21,173 nt of DNA, from positions 1 through 21,173 of IMG/VR virus record IMGVR_UViG_3300031857_001651. One strand, written 5' to 3'. Source of the stretch: a virus. Below the pieces are notes generated by a model. It was not told the origin of the DNA, made no database searches, and was given only the letters and a program-made list of their open reading frames with translations. Below are positions 13,183 through 20,608 of the stretch, in pieces. The first letter of the stretch is position 1, and each line of letters begins with the position of its first letter. The position numbers were made by a program, and so were the translations under genes.

Positions 13183-16131
13183 ATGGCACTGGCCCCGCAA
13201 AGCATTGCGACGACTCCGACGCAAGCTGATACCAGCCTTGCGCTTGCGCAAGAGCTTCAGCGTATGCTCGATGCAGGCGCCAGCGTAGACGATCTCCTCA
13301 AGACCGCTGCCGGCAAGGGCGTAACTCTCGACCCCAGCCGCATAAAGCAGATGGTCGATTACGTTGCTTCGGGCCAGAAGGGCGCCAGCTTTGTGCCTGG
13401 CGTTTTCAACGAGCAGCCAACTGCGGCGATCACCGAAGCGCCGTCGCCACTTGAACGGGCGCCGCTTGGTGCTGCAATCCTCGGCGCCGCCGATGTGTTT
13501 GCGGCCGAGCCGTCAATCGGTCTTGATCCAGAGAACCGCAGAGCCATAGAGAACCTCGGCGTTCTGGGCCGGTATCTCTATGCTCCGCTCGGCGACATTG
13601 GCGCTGCCACGTACACGACCGCGCAAGCCGGTCTGATGGGCGCCGCTCGGGGCACGGGTCAACTGCTGGAAAACATCGGCGTGTTGCCGGCGGTAGAGGC
13701 GCTGACTAGCGTCAAGCAGACACCGGAGACATTCGCCGAACAAGCGCTCGGCATCGCCGACTTCGCAGCGATGAAGTATCCGACGCTTGCGATCCCCGAG
13801 TTTCCGGTTCGCACCGCGCCGGCATTGCCGCGCATTGCGGAAGTCGCGGCTGAAGTTACGCCGCCCCCGGCCCGGCGTGTTCGCGCGCCAAAGGCCGAGC
13901 CGACTGTAGCGGTAAACGAACTGCCGACCATGACGCCGGCCGAAGGCAAGGCCGCGCTCGGTAGCATGGAGCAACAGGGCTTGACGCAGCCGCTGCCCAA
14001 GCTGGACGTTAGTGAAAAGGTAGCGAACTTTGCGTCTGACTATCTAAACGCCGGCAACTTGACACGCCCGGCCGATATGCCGTTTTCGGAATTCTTCTAT
14101 CGTCACGTCAAGGCCGGCACTGTCCCCGAAGAACAGTTCGCCGAACTCGTCAAGAAGTACGAGCTTGACGATCAGGATGTGATGGAACTTTTCACTGGCA
14201 CACGCCAGGGTCTCGGCGATGCCGCCCGAACCATGCAGCGTTTCAGCATTGCTAGTCGCTACGTCCCAACCGAAGCGGGTGAACTTGCTAAGCTCGGTGT
14301 CGAGCAGGCAGCAGACCTCTCGTTGTGGAGCCGGCTCACGAACGTATACCGCGGCGCGCTGGTGTCCAACATGGCGACGACCATGCGCAACAACATCTCG
14401 TCGCTGGCCCGTGTTCCAATTGACGCGGTAACGAACCTAGCAGACACCGCAATCAACGCAGTCGCCAATCCGTTCCGCGCCGAAAAGGTTGGCGTCAACC
14501 CGATGGATGCGTTCGCGGTTATCACCGACCGCTTCAACCCGGCGCAGAATAAAAAGTTCTACGAGCAAATCCGCAACATTCAGCCGGGTGTAAACCAGGA
14601 ACTAATGGCCACCTACGCCGCAGACGTGGCGCGGGTAACGAAGAAGGATGCGTTCTCGAAAGCCGAGAAGGCGGTAGACGCTATCAACCTGTTCAACCGT
14701 GTGTCTGAAACGGCCACGCGCAAGGCAATGTTCCCGGTGTTCCTGCGCCGCGAAGCAACGCGCCTCGGCTATAACTTCGACGAACTGGTTGACGCTGAAC
14801 GCCTGAGTGAATTGCCGGAAGAAGCGTATCAGAAAGCGCTTAACAGCACGCTCGACTACACATACTCGGCCCGGCCAAAGCCAAACAGTTTCGCCGATTT
14901 GTTCGTGCGCATGGTTGAAAAAGGCGGTCTCCCCCTAGCGACAGTCATGCCGTTCCCGCGCTTTATGGTCAACGCCATGAAGTTCCAGTTCGACCACAGC
15001 CCCGCCGGGTTCTTCCGTCTGTTGTCGAAAGCCGAGCAAGAGAAGTTCGCGAAAGGCGACGTGTCGGCATTGTCGAAAGCAATGGTCGGCTCGTCGTTGC
15101 TCTACGCCGCCTACGAATTCCGCAACAGCGAGAACGCTGGCGAGAAGTGGTACGAAGCCAAGACCGACAGCGGCAAGACGTTCGATCTTCGACCGTTCTT
15201 CCCGGCCGCGCCGTATCTGCTGGTGGCCGATGTCATTAAGCGGGCACAAGACGGCTCTATCGACCTGGCGTTCCAGACCAAAGACATTCTTCAGGGCTTG
15301 ACCGGCGCGCAGTTCCGCGCCGGCGGTGGCCTCTACGTGGCGGATGAACTTATCCGTGATCTCTCCAGCGCTGGAACGAATACCGAAAAGGCCAAGACCA
15401 TTGCGACGCAGTGGCTCGCTAATCTCGGCTCTGGCTTCCTTGTTCCGTTCCAGCAGTTCAAAGACTTCTACGCGCAGTATAACCCAGAAGAAGCGGTCTA
15501 CCGCGACGCCAAAGACAGCGCCGTTGGTACGCTGGTGCGCTCTATCCCCGGTGCGCAGCGTGCCCTCGGAGTGCCCGAAGCCGAGCTACCGACCCGCGAA
15601 GGCGGCTCGACAACGGTAGACCCGGCGCTGCGTCAGCTTCTCGGTGTTACGATCAAGCAGGAAAAGAATTTCCTTGAAAGCGAGATCGACCGCCTGGGTC
15701 TCACGCCGTATGAGCTTGGACCAAAGACCGGCGACCCGGAGATGGATCGCCTGATTAACCGCGATCTCGGCATCATCGCCGAGCGGGGCGTATTGCCGCT
15801 GATTGAATCAGCGCAGTACAAGCAGCTTGACGATGTGCGTAAGGTGCAGGCTATCCGCGATGTCTACACCCGCGCTCGTGCCGTAGCGGTGCAGAAGTTT
15901 GAAGCAGAGAACCCGGAACTTGCGCTCATCAAGAGCCTCAAGCGCCGCAACCGTACCGAAAAGGTTCTTATTAACCGGGCATTCGAGGAGAAGACCGGCA
16001 AGACTGCGGAAGAGTTTCTGCGCCAGCTTCGTGAAGCGCCGATGGTGCGCACACAAGAACAGTACGACGCTCTCCCGAAGGGTGCGAAGTTCACTGATCC
16101 CGGCGACTATAAAGTGTACGAGAAAAAGTAA
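13183..16131 (+). CDS. Large internal virion / DNA ejection (pilot) protein
   Basis: The largest protein of the window, 982 residues and mostly helical. The first ~260 residues are Ala/Pro-rich with likely flexible segments (VTPPPARRVRAPKAEPTVAVNELP). Residues ~280-740 form a conserved-looking core with YRHVKAGTVPEEQFAELVKKY, ELFTGTRQGLGDAARTMQRFS, RGALVSNMATTMRNNISSLARVP, and PLATVMPFPRFMVNAMKFQFDHSPAGFF. The last third is charged and helical, ending KFTDPGDYKVYEKK. Short hydrophobic stretches near 630-660 could be membrane-active but none is a clear transmembrane segment. I see no lysozyme or transglycosylase motif, unlike T7 gp16. The protein probably forms part of the conduit that carries DNA through the cell envelope. 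Its stop overlaps the next ATG by one base. Confidence 0.75.
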   Translation: MALAPQSIATTPTQADTSLALAQELQRMLDAGASVDDLLKTAAGKGVTLDPSRIKQMVDYVASGQKGASFVPGVFNEQPTAAITEAPSPLERAPLGAAILGAADVFAAEPSIGLDPENRRAIENLGVLGRYLYAPLGDIGAATYTTAQAGLMGAARGTGQLLENIGVLPAVEALTSVKQTPETFAEQALGIADFAAMKYPTLAIPEFPVRTAPALPRIAEVAAEVTPPPARRVRAPKAEPTVAVNELPTMTPAEGKAALGSMEQQGLTQPLPKLDVSEKVANFASDYLNAGNLTRPADMPFSEFFYRHVKAGTVPEEQFAELVKKYELDDQDVMELFTGTRQGLGDAARTMQRFSIASRYVPTEAGELAKLGVEQAADLSLWSRLTNVYRGALVSNMATTMRNNISSLARVPIDAVTNLADTAINAVANPFRAEKVGVNPMDAFAVITDRFNPAQNKKFYEQIRNIQPGVNQELMATYAADVARVTKKDAFSKAEKAVDAINLFNRVSETATRKAMFPVFLRREATRLGYNFDELVDAERLSELPEEAYQKALNSTLDYTYSARPKPNSFADLFVRMVEKGGLPLATVMPFPRFMVNAMKFQFDHSPAGFFRLLSKAEQEKFAKGDVSALSKAMVGSSLLYAAYEFRNSENAGEKWYEAKTDSGKTFDLRPFFPAAPYLLVADVIKRAQDGSIDLAFQTKDILQGLTGAQFRAGGGLYVADELIRDLSSAGTNTEKAKTIATQWLANLGSGFLVPFQQFKDFYAQYNPEEAVYRDAKDSAVGTLVRSIPGAQRALGVPEAELPTREGGSTTVDPALRQLLGVTIKQEKNFLESEIDRLGLTPYELGPKTGDPEMDRLINRDLGIIAERGVLPLIESAQYKQLDDVRKVQAIRDVYTRARAVAVQKFEAENPELALIKSLKRRNRTEKVLINRAFEEKTGKTAEEFLRQLREAPMVRTQEQYDALPKGAKFTDPGDYKVYEKK

Positions 16132-16256
16132 TGGCCAAAATATCTACAGGTGTGACATGGAAGCCACAGCCGAAAGCCAAGCGGCGTAGTAAGCCAGTTG
16201 GTCTTCGCCACCGTAAGAAACTGGGGCCACGTAGTCACTTGCGTACTAAGTTCTAA
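16131..16256 (+). CDS. Very short basic protein (41 residues)
   Basis: The ATG overlaps the stop of the large internal protein by one base (TAATG). It encodes MAKISTGVTWKPQPKAKRRS followed by more Lys/Arg-rich sequence ending SHLRTKF. About 15 of 41 residues are Lys, Arg or His and none is acidic, so the peptide must bind nucleic acid or an acidic partner. Comparable tiny basic proteins opening with MAK-STGVTWKP are found in other podoviruses at the end of the structural operon, to my recollection and without known function. The overlap and the absence of any other explanation for the gap make it very likely real. It could be a minor packaged DNA-condensing protein. Confidence 0.75.
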   Translation: MAKISTGVTWKPQPKAKRRSKPVGLRHRKKLGPRSHLRTKF

Positions 16257-16274
16257 GCGTCTACTATTCACCCC

Positions 16275-16826
16275 ATGAAAATTATGGGCGTAGACCCCGG
16301 CGCTTCTGGCGCTTTAGTTATTCTCGACACGGACGACCGTTCGATTGTCGTGATCGACATGCCCACTACTAAGGTTAAGCGAGGGCCACGAACCGTCAAT
16401 CAGGTTGACGCCGTGGCCCTTTCTCATGCGCTGCAGCCTTACGCTGGTGCTTGCACCGCAGTCGTCGAGAAAGTTCACTCGATGCCCGGCCAGGGCGTTG
16501 CATCCACTTTCAGTTTTGGCCGCGCAGCCGGCGTTCTCGAAGGCGTTCTAGCCGCGCTCGATATTCCTTTCACCTTGATCCCGCCGCAGACGTGGACTAA
16601 AGCTATGCGATTGTTTGGCGGAAAGGACGGAAGCCGAGCAAGAGCGCAAGAACTTTTCCCCGATCAAGCCCATCTCTTTGCGAGGAAGAAGGACGACGGC
16701 CGGGCGGATGCTGCGCTGATTGCTTGCTACGCCGCAGAGAGGCTGGAGAATGGATCACCTATTCGAGTATCAGAAGACGGGGGCAAAGTTCCTCGCAGAA
16801 AACCCCGCAGCCTTCCTGGCCGATGA
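16275..16826 (+). CDS. RuvC-like Holliday junction resolvase
   Basis: A 183-residue nuclease of the RuvC/RNase H fold. The opening GVDPGASGALVIL carries the first catalytic Asp7; AVVEKVHSMPGQG holds Glu65; KKDDGRADAALIACYAAE gives the C-terminal acidic pair Asp141 and Asp145. These four acidic residues in this order are the mark of the family. FSFGRAAGVLEGVLAALDIPF is the usual helix between them and PPQTWTKAM follows as in bacterial and phage relatives. It resolves branched DNA before packaging and may help degrade host DNA. No Shine-Dalgarno site precedes ATG 16275; ATG 16284 (MGVDP) is a possible alternative start. The 3' 77 bases overlap the helicase gene. Confidence 0.88.
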   Translation: MKIMGVDPGASGALVILDTDDRSIVVIDMPTTKVKRGPRTVNQVDAVALSHALQPYAGACTAVVEKVHSMPGQGVASTFSFGRAAGVLEGVLAALDIPFTLIPPQTWTKAMRLFGGKDGSRARAQELFPDQAHLFARKKDDGRADAALIACYAAERLENGSPIRVSEDGGKVPRRKPRSLPGR

Positions 16827-18033
16827 GCAGGGGCTGGGCAAGACAATCCAAGTCATCGCCGCGTGTGATGATCTCGGCTTGAAGAAAGTTGCCGTAGTCT
16901 GCCCGGCCATCGCCAAGATCAACTGGCGCCGCGAGTTCGAACGCTGGGGCAAAGTCGAACGCGAAGTTCTCGTCTATAGTTACGACAAACTAACGCAATC
17001 GAAGGAGGCGCGTAATGAGATCGCCAAACTGGAGCCAGACGTTATTGTCCTCGACGAAGCGCACTATCTTAAGAATCGTCAAGCGAAGCGCACAAAGTAT
17101 CTATATGGTCAGTACTGTCGTGGCGACGGTCTTGTTCGTTTTAGCGACCGCGTTTGGCTTCTTAGTGGCACTCCCATTCCTAATGATGTCTCTGACTTCT
17201 GGACTCATCTTAAAGCGATATGGAACTATCCGCTAAACTTCGTAGACTATACTCTATATTTCTGTAAGACCTGGAACGGGCAGTTCGGCATTAAGGTTTT
17301 GGGCAACAAAGCTGAACGAATGGGCGAGTTCAAGTCCATCCTTCAGTCGATCATGCTCCGCCGCAAAGCTGACAAAGTTCTGACCGAGTTGCCGCCGCTC
17401 TGGTGGCAGGACACTGTGGTCGAGGTCAGCGGCTGGGATGACATGGCCCACATCGAAAGCCCGGAAGAGCGCCAAGCCGTCGAGCTTATCCTGCAAAGCG
17501 CCATCACGCAAGAGGATGTATCTGGCAAACTCGATTCGATTGTGTCTAGCATGGCGTCGATGCGGCGCTTGACGGCTCTGGCCAAGGCGAAGCCAGTCGC
17601 TGCGCAGTTGTCGGCCGAGTTGAAGGATCACGCCTACGACAAGGTTGTGGTGTTCGCCTACCACCGCGCTGCGCTCGAAGCATTGCGCGAAGAACTGGTG
17701 GAGTTTAATCCAGCTTACGTGGTGGGCGGTATCGGCACAGCCGAACGCCAAGCCGAGATTGACAAGTTCCAGACTGACCCGTCGTGCCGCGTCTTCATCG
17801 GCCAGATCACGGCGTGTTCGACCGCGATTACGCTTACAGCCGCAAACCAGGTTGTTTTCGTGGAGATGGACTGGGTGCCGGCTACGAATGCTCAGGCTTC
17901 GAAGCGATGCCACCGCATCGGCCAGTCTAAGCCAGTTATTGTGCGGTCGTTTGGCCTGGCAAATTCCTGCGACGAAATCGTTGCACGGGCACTTGCTAAG
18001 AAAGCACAGATGATCTCTGAGGTGCTAGATTAA
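16750..18033 (+). CDS. SNF2-family DNA helicase/translocase
   Basis: A 427-residue superfamily-2 helicase of SNF2 type. From ATG 16750: MDHLFEYQKTGAKFLAENP (Q-motif region); DEQGLGKT at residues 25-32 (Walker A); DEAH at 102-105 followed by YLKN (motif II); LLSGTPIPN around 137-145 (motif III); QASKRCHRIGQ at 382-392 (motif VI). The second RecA domain also shows VVVFAYHRAALEALREEL and TAANQVVFVEMDW. ATG 16750 is chosen over an earlier in-frame start at 16720 because AGAGG at 16738-16742 has good spacing and the family start begins near the Q motif. It likely remodels replication forks or assists recombination with the adjacent resolvase. It is the last + strand gene before the convergent junction. 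Confidence 0.9.
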   Translation: MDHLFEYQKTGAKFLAENPAAFLADEQGLGKTIQVIAACDDLGLKKVAVVCPAIAKINWRREFERWGKVEREVLVYSYDKLTQSKEARNEIAKLEPDVIVLDEAHYLKNRQAKRTKYLYGQYCRGDGLVRFSDRVWLLSGTPIPNDVSDFWTHLKAIWNYPLNFVDYTLYFCKTWNGQFGIKVLGNKAERMGEFKSILQSIMLRRKADKVLTELPPLWWQDTVVEVSGWDDMAHIESPEERQAVELILQSAITQEDVSGKLDSIVSSMASMRRLTALAKAKPVAAQLSAELKDHAYDKVVVFAYHRAALEALREELVEFNPAYVVGGIGTAERQAEIDKFQTDPSCRVFIGQITACSTAITLTAANQVVFVEMDWVPATNAQASKRCHRIGQSKPVIVRSFGLANSCDEIVARALAKKAQMISEVLD

Positions 18034-18034
18034 A

Positions 18035-18104
18035 ATCGAGACGGCCTGTCGGATCGATTGACAACGGTGCTGACCGCCCTCTCCAACAAGTGTGCCGTCT
18101 CGAT
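18035..18104. other. Potential three-way-junction RNA element after the helicase gene
   Basis: Perfect 11-base inverted repeat: ATCGAGACGGC at 18035-18045 and GCCGTCTCGAT at 18094-18104. Inside are two further small stems: TGTCG (18047-18051) with TGACA (18059-18063), including one G-U pair, and CGGT (18065-18068) with ACCG (18073-18076). Together they would fold as a three-way junction with an unpaired 17-base stretch at 18077-18093. It begins two bases after the helicase stop. As RNA from the + strand it would cap the 3' end of the helicase message; on the - strand it would lie downstream of the terminator. Function unknown. The outer stem is certain, the inner stems are short. Confidence 0.6.
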
Positions 18105-18137
18105 AAAAAAGCCGGGGGCGACTTCCGAACCCCCGGC
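18105..18137 (-). terminator. Intrinsic terminator of the - strand replication operon
   Basis: An 8-bp GC-rich stem, GCCGGGGG (18111-18118) with CCCCCGGC (18130-18137), 11-base loop. Read on the - strand it is followed immediately by six T (18110-18105), so it ends transcripts coming from the ssDNA-binding protein gene, whose stop is at 18173. On the + strand the hairpin lacks a U-tract, so any effect on the helicase transcript would be weaker. Confidence 0.85.
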
Positions 18138-18142
18138 CCCAG

Positions 18143-18167
18143 TTTGTACTGCTTTATAGCAGACAAG
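18143..18167. other. Second hairpin between the - strand stop and the terminator
   Basis: CTGCT (18149-18153) pairs with AGCAG (18158-18162) over a TTAT loop. The stem continues as TTGT (18144-18147) with ACAA (18163-18166) past a bulged A at 18148, giving about 9 bp. No T-run follows on either strand, so it is more likely a 3' RNA stabiliser than a terminator. Confidence 0.5.
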
Positions 18168-18172
18168 TCAAA

Positions 18173-18733
18173 TCACAAGAGATCATCCAAGTCCGAAATG
18201 TCCGCGGACGGACGAGCTTCAGCCGAGAACTCATCAGCGGCCGAGAGGCGACCGTCCATACGTGGACCGTCATCCGTCTTCTGAATATTGCCCAGCGAGA
18301 ACGCCACGCCGTTGTTGCCATTCACGCTGTAAGCGTAGGCGCGCAGCGAAGCGCGGACCTTGGCGCCAGGGTAGATTTCCTTCGGATCAGAGATCGCAGC
18401 CGGCTTACCGTCGGGACCAGCGAACTTCGACACAACCTGCGGCGCCTGCTTCGACTTAACGTTCATGAAGACCGCACCTTCAGGATAGCCCTTCTCGACA
18501 CCGTCTTCGCGGAACGGCATACGAATCTTTCCGGACTGAAGCAGAGCTTTGAACTTGTCGCCCCACTTTTCTTTGCCAACGGCAAGGGCTGCGGCTTTGA
18601 GTTCGGTGATGTCGGTCCCGTCGGGAAACACCAGAGAGCAGGAGTACACCGGCTCTGTCGCTCCCGGCGGTGTCTGCGGCTCGAAGATGTGCGGATAGCT
18701 GATAACGGCTTCGGGTGTAATAACTTTGGTCAT
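18173..18733 (-). CDS. Single-stranded DNA-binding protein, DUF2815 family
   Basis: A 186-residue SSB-like protein. MTKVITPEAVISYPHIFEPQ, then YSCSLVFPDGTDITELKAA, KWGDKF and ADDEFS-like acidic ending are family features. A large internal block carries VFMNVKSKQAPQVV and GAKVRASLRAYAYSVNGNNGVAFSLGNIQK, the beta-barrel core. The C-terminus is acidic and flexible, ending ISDLDDLL; such acidic tips recruit other replication proteins, as in bacterial SSB. It binds and protects ssDNA during replication and recombination. It is the last gene of the - strand operon, 15 bases after the nuclease gene, followed by the terminator. Confidence 0.85.
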   Translation of the reverse strand: MTKVITPEAVISYPHIFEPQTPPGATEPVYSCSLVFPDGTDITELKAAALAVGKEKWGDKFKALLQSGKIRMPFREDGVEKGYPEGAVFMNVKSKQAPQVVSKFAGPDGKPAAISDPKEIYPGAKVRASLRAYAYSVNGNNGVAFSLGNIQKTDDGPRMDGRLSAADEFSAEARPSADISDLDDLL

Positions 18734-18748
18734 AACGTAGTCTCTCTT

Positions 18749-19906
18749 TTACTCAGTCACGTCAAATTCGTCAGCCGCAAGGAGCGCGGCTGGCGGGCGG
18801 TTGTCGCTATCAGGGACCATCGAGACCCCAGTTGATACCGACATAACGAGCGTGCCGGGGAGGTTCTTCTTCCCAACAACGCGCTCGATCTGCGAAGGCG
18901 ACTTCAACTTCTTTTCGTAGATGTCGTCGTCTTCGAGACCTTCCGTCGTCGCCCATGCAAGCAGTTCCTCTTCGTTTTTCCAACGACGAGTAGGGCGCTT
19001 TTCCACAAGTTTAAAGCCGGGCAGCGTCTGCCCAGTCTCAAGCATAGTGTGGGCATGGCGACGGATGGACTTGATCCACTCTTCAAGCAGCGGAATCTTG
19101 TCCATGTAACTTGCGACTTCGGCTGGCGACAGGTCTTCGATGCTGCGCGTCACGCCGAACTCATCTTGCGCGACAGCCAGCGCGTTGCTGCGCAGCGCCG
19201 AGCAGGTGCCCGATGCCTTACAGAACTTGCAGTGGTCGCCGGCAATCAGCGGCGCATCAGGCTTCATGGCCGCGTGCGCTGCGTCAATCAGGTCAGTGCC
19301 GAAGTCGAGGATTTCGTCCTTCGTATAGCTGTGCGTCCGGATCGAACCGAGAACGTGCGGAGCGCGAGGCTGGACAATGGCGGTGTGGATCGCGTTGATC
19401 GGGGCGCGGTCGCCGATCTTCAGCACAGCGCCCAGTGCGTAGTACTTAAGTTGCGGATTGTCTTCCGCGTCTACGGCTACGCCCTGGCCGTGCTTGTAGT
19501 CGATCACCCAGAGGTTGCCGCTCGTCTTGCCATAGATCGTACAGTCGCTGGTGCCGAACATTGGCATCGGCGGGTCTAGCGCCTCAAGACTGAAGCGCTG
19601 CTCCAGCTTCAGCAGCGCAGGCGCTTCTTCTTCCGCGATAGAACGCACGTAGTCTACGTAGATACGCACGGCGGAAGCCATGTTGTCATCGACTGGGTGA
19701 TCGTTGAACGTGCGGCCGAGCATCGTGAACACGTCGGTGATATCATTCTCTAGACAATACTCGCCCAGTTCGTGCGCCGCTGTGCCAAGTTCCGCGAACG
19801 GACTAGACGTGTCCGGGAACTTTGCTTCGGCGTTGAGACTACCGGGGCAGGCCATACGCCGCTTGGCGTTGGACGCGCCGAACGAGGCGTGTGCGATCTC
19901 ACCCAT
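18749..19906 (-). CDS. RecB-like PD-(D/E)XK nuclease, DUF2800, with iron-staple cysteines
   Basis: A 385-residue nuclease. The RecB-type motifs are GTAAHELGEYC with His45, FGTSDCTIYG with Asp121, VIDYKHGQG with Asp136 and Lys138, and PQLKYYALGA (Q-x-x-x-Y). Cys20 near the N-terminus together with Cys226, Cys229 and Cys235 (CKFCKASGTC) is the pattern that holds a 4Fe-4S cluster in Cas4 and AddB nucleases, the 'iron staple'. It probably resects DNA ends or processes recombination intermediates and would work with the adjacent SSB. GGAG eight bases before ATG 19906 serves as ribosome site. Its start overlaps the previous stop by 8 bases, so translation is coupled to the DnaA-like gene. Confidence 0.85.
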   Translation of the reverse strand: MGEIAHASFGASNAKRRMACPGSLNAEAKFPDTSSPFAELGTAAHELGEYCLENDITDVFTMLGRTFNDHPVDDNMASAVRIYVDYVRSIAEEEAPALLKLEQRFSLEALDPPMPMFGTSDCTIYGKTSGNLWVIDYKHGQGVAVDAEDNPQLKYYALGAVLKIGDRAPINAIHTAIVQPRAPHVLGSIRTHSYTKDEILDFGTDLIDAAHAAMKPDAPLIAGDHCKFCKASGTCSALRSNALAVAQDEFGVTRSIEDLSPAEVASYMDKIPLLEEWIKSIRRHAHTMLETGQTLPGFKLVEKRPTRRWKNEEELLAWATTEGLEDDDIYEKKLKSPSQIERVVGKKNLPGTLVMSVSTGVSMVPDSDNRPPAALLAADEFDVTE

Positions 19907-20483
19907 CTTCTAACTCCTCGCTCTGCGGCTGAAACTCAATCAGCCGGTTAACCTTGTCCGCGTAATCCGCGTCACGCTCCATCATGTACCCCGCCCGCTC
20001 GACGCCGTACATAACCGTGGAGTGGTCACGATTCATGATGCGACCGATATGTGGATAAGACAACCCTCGTTCACGGAATGCCCTAAACAATGCAAACCGC
20101 GCCGGCATTAGAAAGTTATACCGATAGGGTCCGGTGATGTCGCGCTTATGTACGTGGAACAACCGACTAGCTTCGTCGATAACCTCTGCGATTAACACGG
20201 ATTTCCTTTCCTGTGGGTTCATAATGTCTTGGTATTTCGTCACGTAAGGGGCGCCTAGCAGCCAATGCGGATTTACTCCGAGAACTTTGGCCAGTGTCCA
20301 CAGCCCGGCGATGGTGGGGTTTGTGCCCTGGCCATTACGAAGACGGCGAATGTGCGCGGCAGAATACTCCGACACTTTCGCCACCTCGTGTGAGGCCAGG
20401 CCGCTTGTGTCGATGGCTTCCCGAATGCGGTCGCGGACTAGAGCCTGCGCCGCATCTAGGTCAAAGATGTCTTGGTGTGTCAT
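19899..20483 (-). CDS. XRE-type HTH fused to DnaA domain IV, DNA-binding protein
   Basis: A 194-residue protein from ATG 20483; an in-frame TTG at 20492 is possible. Residues ~13-77 form a Cro/C1-type helix-turn-helix with ASHEVAKVSEYSAAHIRRLRNGQGTNPTIAGLWTLAKVLG. Residues ~97-167 match domain IV of bacterial DnaA: EVIDEASRLFHVHKRDITG, a basic loop, PARFALFRAFRERGLSYPHIGRIM and the signature NRDHSTVMYG, in which Asp153, His154 and Ser155 correspond to the residues that read the DnaA box. There is no AAA+ ATPase domain, so it cannot act alone as an initiator. It could recognise DnaA-box-like sites in the phage origin, compete with host DnaA, or regulate early genes. The ATG overlaps the upstream stop (ATGA). 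Both domains are clear by motif; their joint function is unknown. Confidence 0.85.
   Translation of the reverse strand: MTHQDIFDLDAAQALVRDRIREAIDTSGLASHEVAKVSEYSAAHIRRLRNGQGTNPTIAGLWTLAKVLGVNPHWLLGAPYVTKYQDIMNPQERKSVLIAEVIDEASRLFHVHKRDITGPYRYNFLMPARFALFRAFRERGLSYPHIGRIMNRDHSTVMYGVERAGYMMERDADYADKVNRLIEFQPQSEELEDG
20050..20058 (-). promoter_or_regulatory. Consensus DnaA box within the XRE-DnaA(IV) gene
   Basis: TTATCCACA on the - strand, a perfect match to the bacterial DnaA box, lies in the codons for Ser-Tyr-Pro-His of the DnaA domain itself. It could be a target of host DnaA or of the gene's own product, or a coincidence of coding sequence: one exact nonamer is expected about 0.16 times by chance in this window. 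Confidence 0.35.
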
Positions 20484-20608
20484 CGCATCCAATCAGTATC
20501 ATCTAGGTCTTCGACGCCGCGAATGATCGCCTCTCGAACACAGTGGACGGCATAGAAAAACACGGTCATACCTATACCTACGCAAGCGGCAATGAGTAGC
20601 TCAATCAT
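20480..20608 (-). CDS. 42-residue single-span membrane protein
   Basis: Starts with ATG 20608 preceded by AGGGAAGAGG and encodes MIELLIAACVGIGMTVFFYA, one membrane segment of ~20 residues. A basic patch (VREAIIRG) follows, then an acidic end EDLDDTDWMR. It overlaps the upstream 54-codon gene by 8 bases (ATGATTGA) and the XRE-DnaA gene by 4 (ATGA), so it belongs to a tightly coupled chain. Its function is unknown; it may anchor or inhibit a host process at the membrane. The two cysteines (Cys9, Cys23) flank the membrane segment. No family is recognised. Confidence 0.75.
   Translation of the reverse strand: MIELLIAACVGIGMTVFFYAVHCVREAIIRGVEDLDDTDWMR

Noticed and set aside
13183-16131. Lysozyme or transglycosylase domain in the large internal protein
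   Set aside because: I searched by eye for the catalytic Glu-Ser and Gly-Leu-Met-Gln type motifs of these enzymes and found none.
17254-17913. 219-residue antisense frame inside the helicase gene
   Set aside because: It lies wholly within a gene with intact SNF2 motifs and has no domain features of its own.
18058-18063. TTGACA inside the convergent junction as a promoter -35
   Set aside because: The bases 17 downstream are not TATAAT-like and a promoter reading toward the opposing operon makes little sense.
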